DNA of 64,000 nucleotides from Pokkaliibacter plantistimulans. GTDB taxonomy: Bacteria; Pseudomonadota; Gammaproteobacteria; Pseudomonadales; Balneatricaceae. Position 1 is the first letter of the stretch. Every line of letters begins with the position of its first letter. Made by a program: the position numbers and the translations under genes. Positions 63,584 to 64,000 of the stretch are shown one piece after another. The notes beneath the pieces are model-generated. The model ran no database searches, had not been told where the DNA came from, and saw only the letters and a program-made list of their open reading frames with translations. Location of the stretch: the NCBI RefSeq assembly GCF_003194385.1, contig NZ_LAPT01000098.1:1-64000 (forward strand). Direction: 5' to 3'.

Positions 63584-64000
63584 GGCGCTGACCTGTGTTG
63601 TTGGGCATGTAGGGAAAGGCTGGCACTGAGATCGTGAAGACGTTCTGAGGTCGGTCTGACCGTCGTCGTGTGGTTTCAGTCACTGTCGTGGCAAATATTA
63701 ATGGCAAAAATATTTGCGTCTTACAGATATGAACTGAAACCAGTAATGACGTGGTGTCTGGCCAGATCGCCGGGTGCCATGGCAAAACGAAGTGCAAATC
63801 CCTGCTGGATTTTAAAATGATTTTGTGCAAAAAATAAATGCAAATAAATTAAAAGCAAAAAATAAATGCATTTTTGTTGTCCCTGATAAAAGCAGTGAAA
63901 TACTTCAAATCGAAGTCAATAAAGCAGTTTTTCTAATGGTTTTGCCCTATGCAAACCAGAAGATCATTGGTACTGTGCTGGCCGGTTTATTCGGACCGGC
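63584..64000. other. AT-rich region with 16-bp direct repeats and no clear gene
   Basis: 417 bases to the window end. The part from about 63690 to 63950 is much AT-richer than the rest. GCAAAAAATAAATGCA occurs exactly at 63827-63842 and again at 63855-63870 (28-base period). GCCGGT and ACCGGC pair around an 8-base loop at 63981-64000. It is probably the promoter or control region of the aminotransferase and of a gene beyond the window. No reading frame is convincing. Confidence 0.55.

Noticed and set aside
63441-63830. Minus-strand frame reaching into the AT-rich end region
   Set aside because: It overlaps the aminotransferase start in another frame and shows no family features or ribosome site.

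Overview
The window is GC-rich, densely packed chromosomal DNA from a gammaproteobacterium. The hemF-aroE pair, the arginine succinyltransferase (AST) genes, a 410-residue SerA with an ACT domain, oversized PstC/PstA permeases and the AEP-type phn genes together fit a free-living, probably marine or halotolerant, Oceanospirillales-like organism. The taxonomic guess is inference from gene content only. I saw no rRNA, tRNA, CRISPR array, prophage or transposase gene.

Layout. 1-5.1 kb: housekeeping genes (hemF, aroE, a DEAD-box helicase, gnd). 5.2-10.6 kb: a large multi-PAS/GAF histidine kinase and an MHYT-GGDEF-EAL protein, both on the minus strand. 11-12.7 kb: a DMT permease facing a GST-like protein, with a 42-bp tandem repeat across their junction. 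12.9-18.4 kb: an arginine-degradation cluster (M20 hydrolase, astA, astD, astB). 18.8-22.7 kb: two further cyclic-di-GMP enzymes facing each other. 23-31.6 kb: assorted genes (corA, a DUF4399 protein, two DMT permeases, an orphan type III secretion chaperone with a small partner, cfa, a FecR-domain protein, an arylamine N-acetyltransferase). 31.8-39.3 kb: a 2-aminoethylphosphonate (AEP) uptake and degradation block (phnX, phnW, ABC transporter, FAD oxidoreductase). 39.5-45.8 kb: a membrane protein, serA, a FAH-family enzyme, a Dph6-like protein, a diguanylate cyclase and a thioesterase. 46-53.7 kb: pstS and pstCAB-phoU. 53.8-63.6 kb: a PhnR-like GntR regulator, murI, an alpha/beta hydrolase-like membrane protein, a PAS-GAF-GGDEF-EAL protein, a LysR regulator divergent from an MBL-fold protein, a CMD-family protein and a class III aminotransferase. 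The last 400 bases are AT-rich and without a clear gene.

Two themes tie the genes together. The first is phosphorus acquisition. The Pst system takes up phosphate under visible Pho boxes, and the phn block imports AEP and releases phosphate from it. A near-palindromic site (TGGTATAKACCA-like) lies just upstream of phnS, of the FAD oxidoreductase and of the distant GntR gene, which suggests one regulon. The second is cyclic-di-GMP signalling, with five GGDEF and/or EAL proteins plus a large orphan sensor kinase. Its GAF domain is closely similar to the GAF of one of the c-di-GMP enzymes.

Two small inverted-repeat elements (about 128 and 148 bp) share a core sequence. One lies between the pstS Pho box and its coding region. 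The other supplies the stop codon of the aminotransferase. They are the clearest mobile-element traces in the window.
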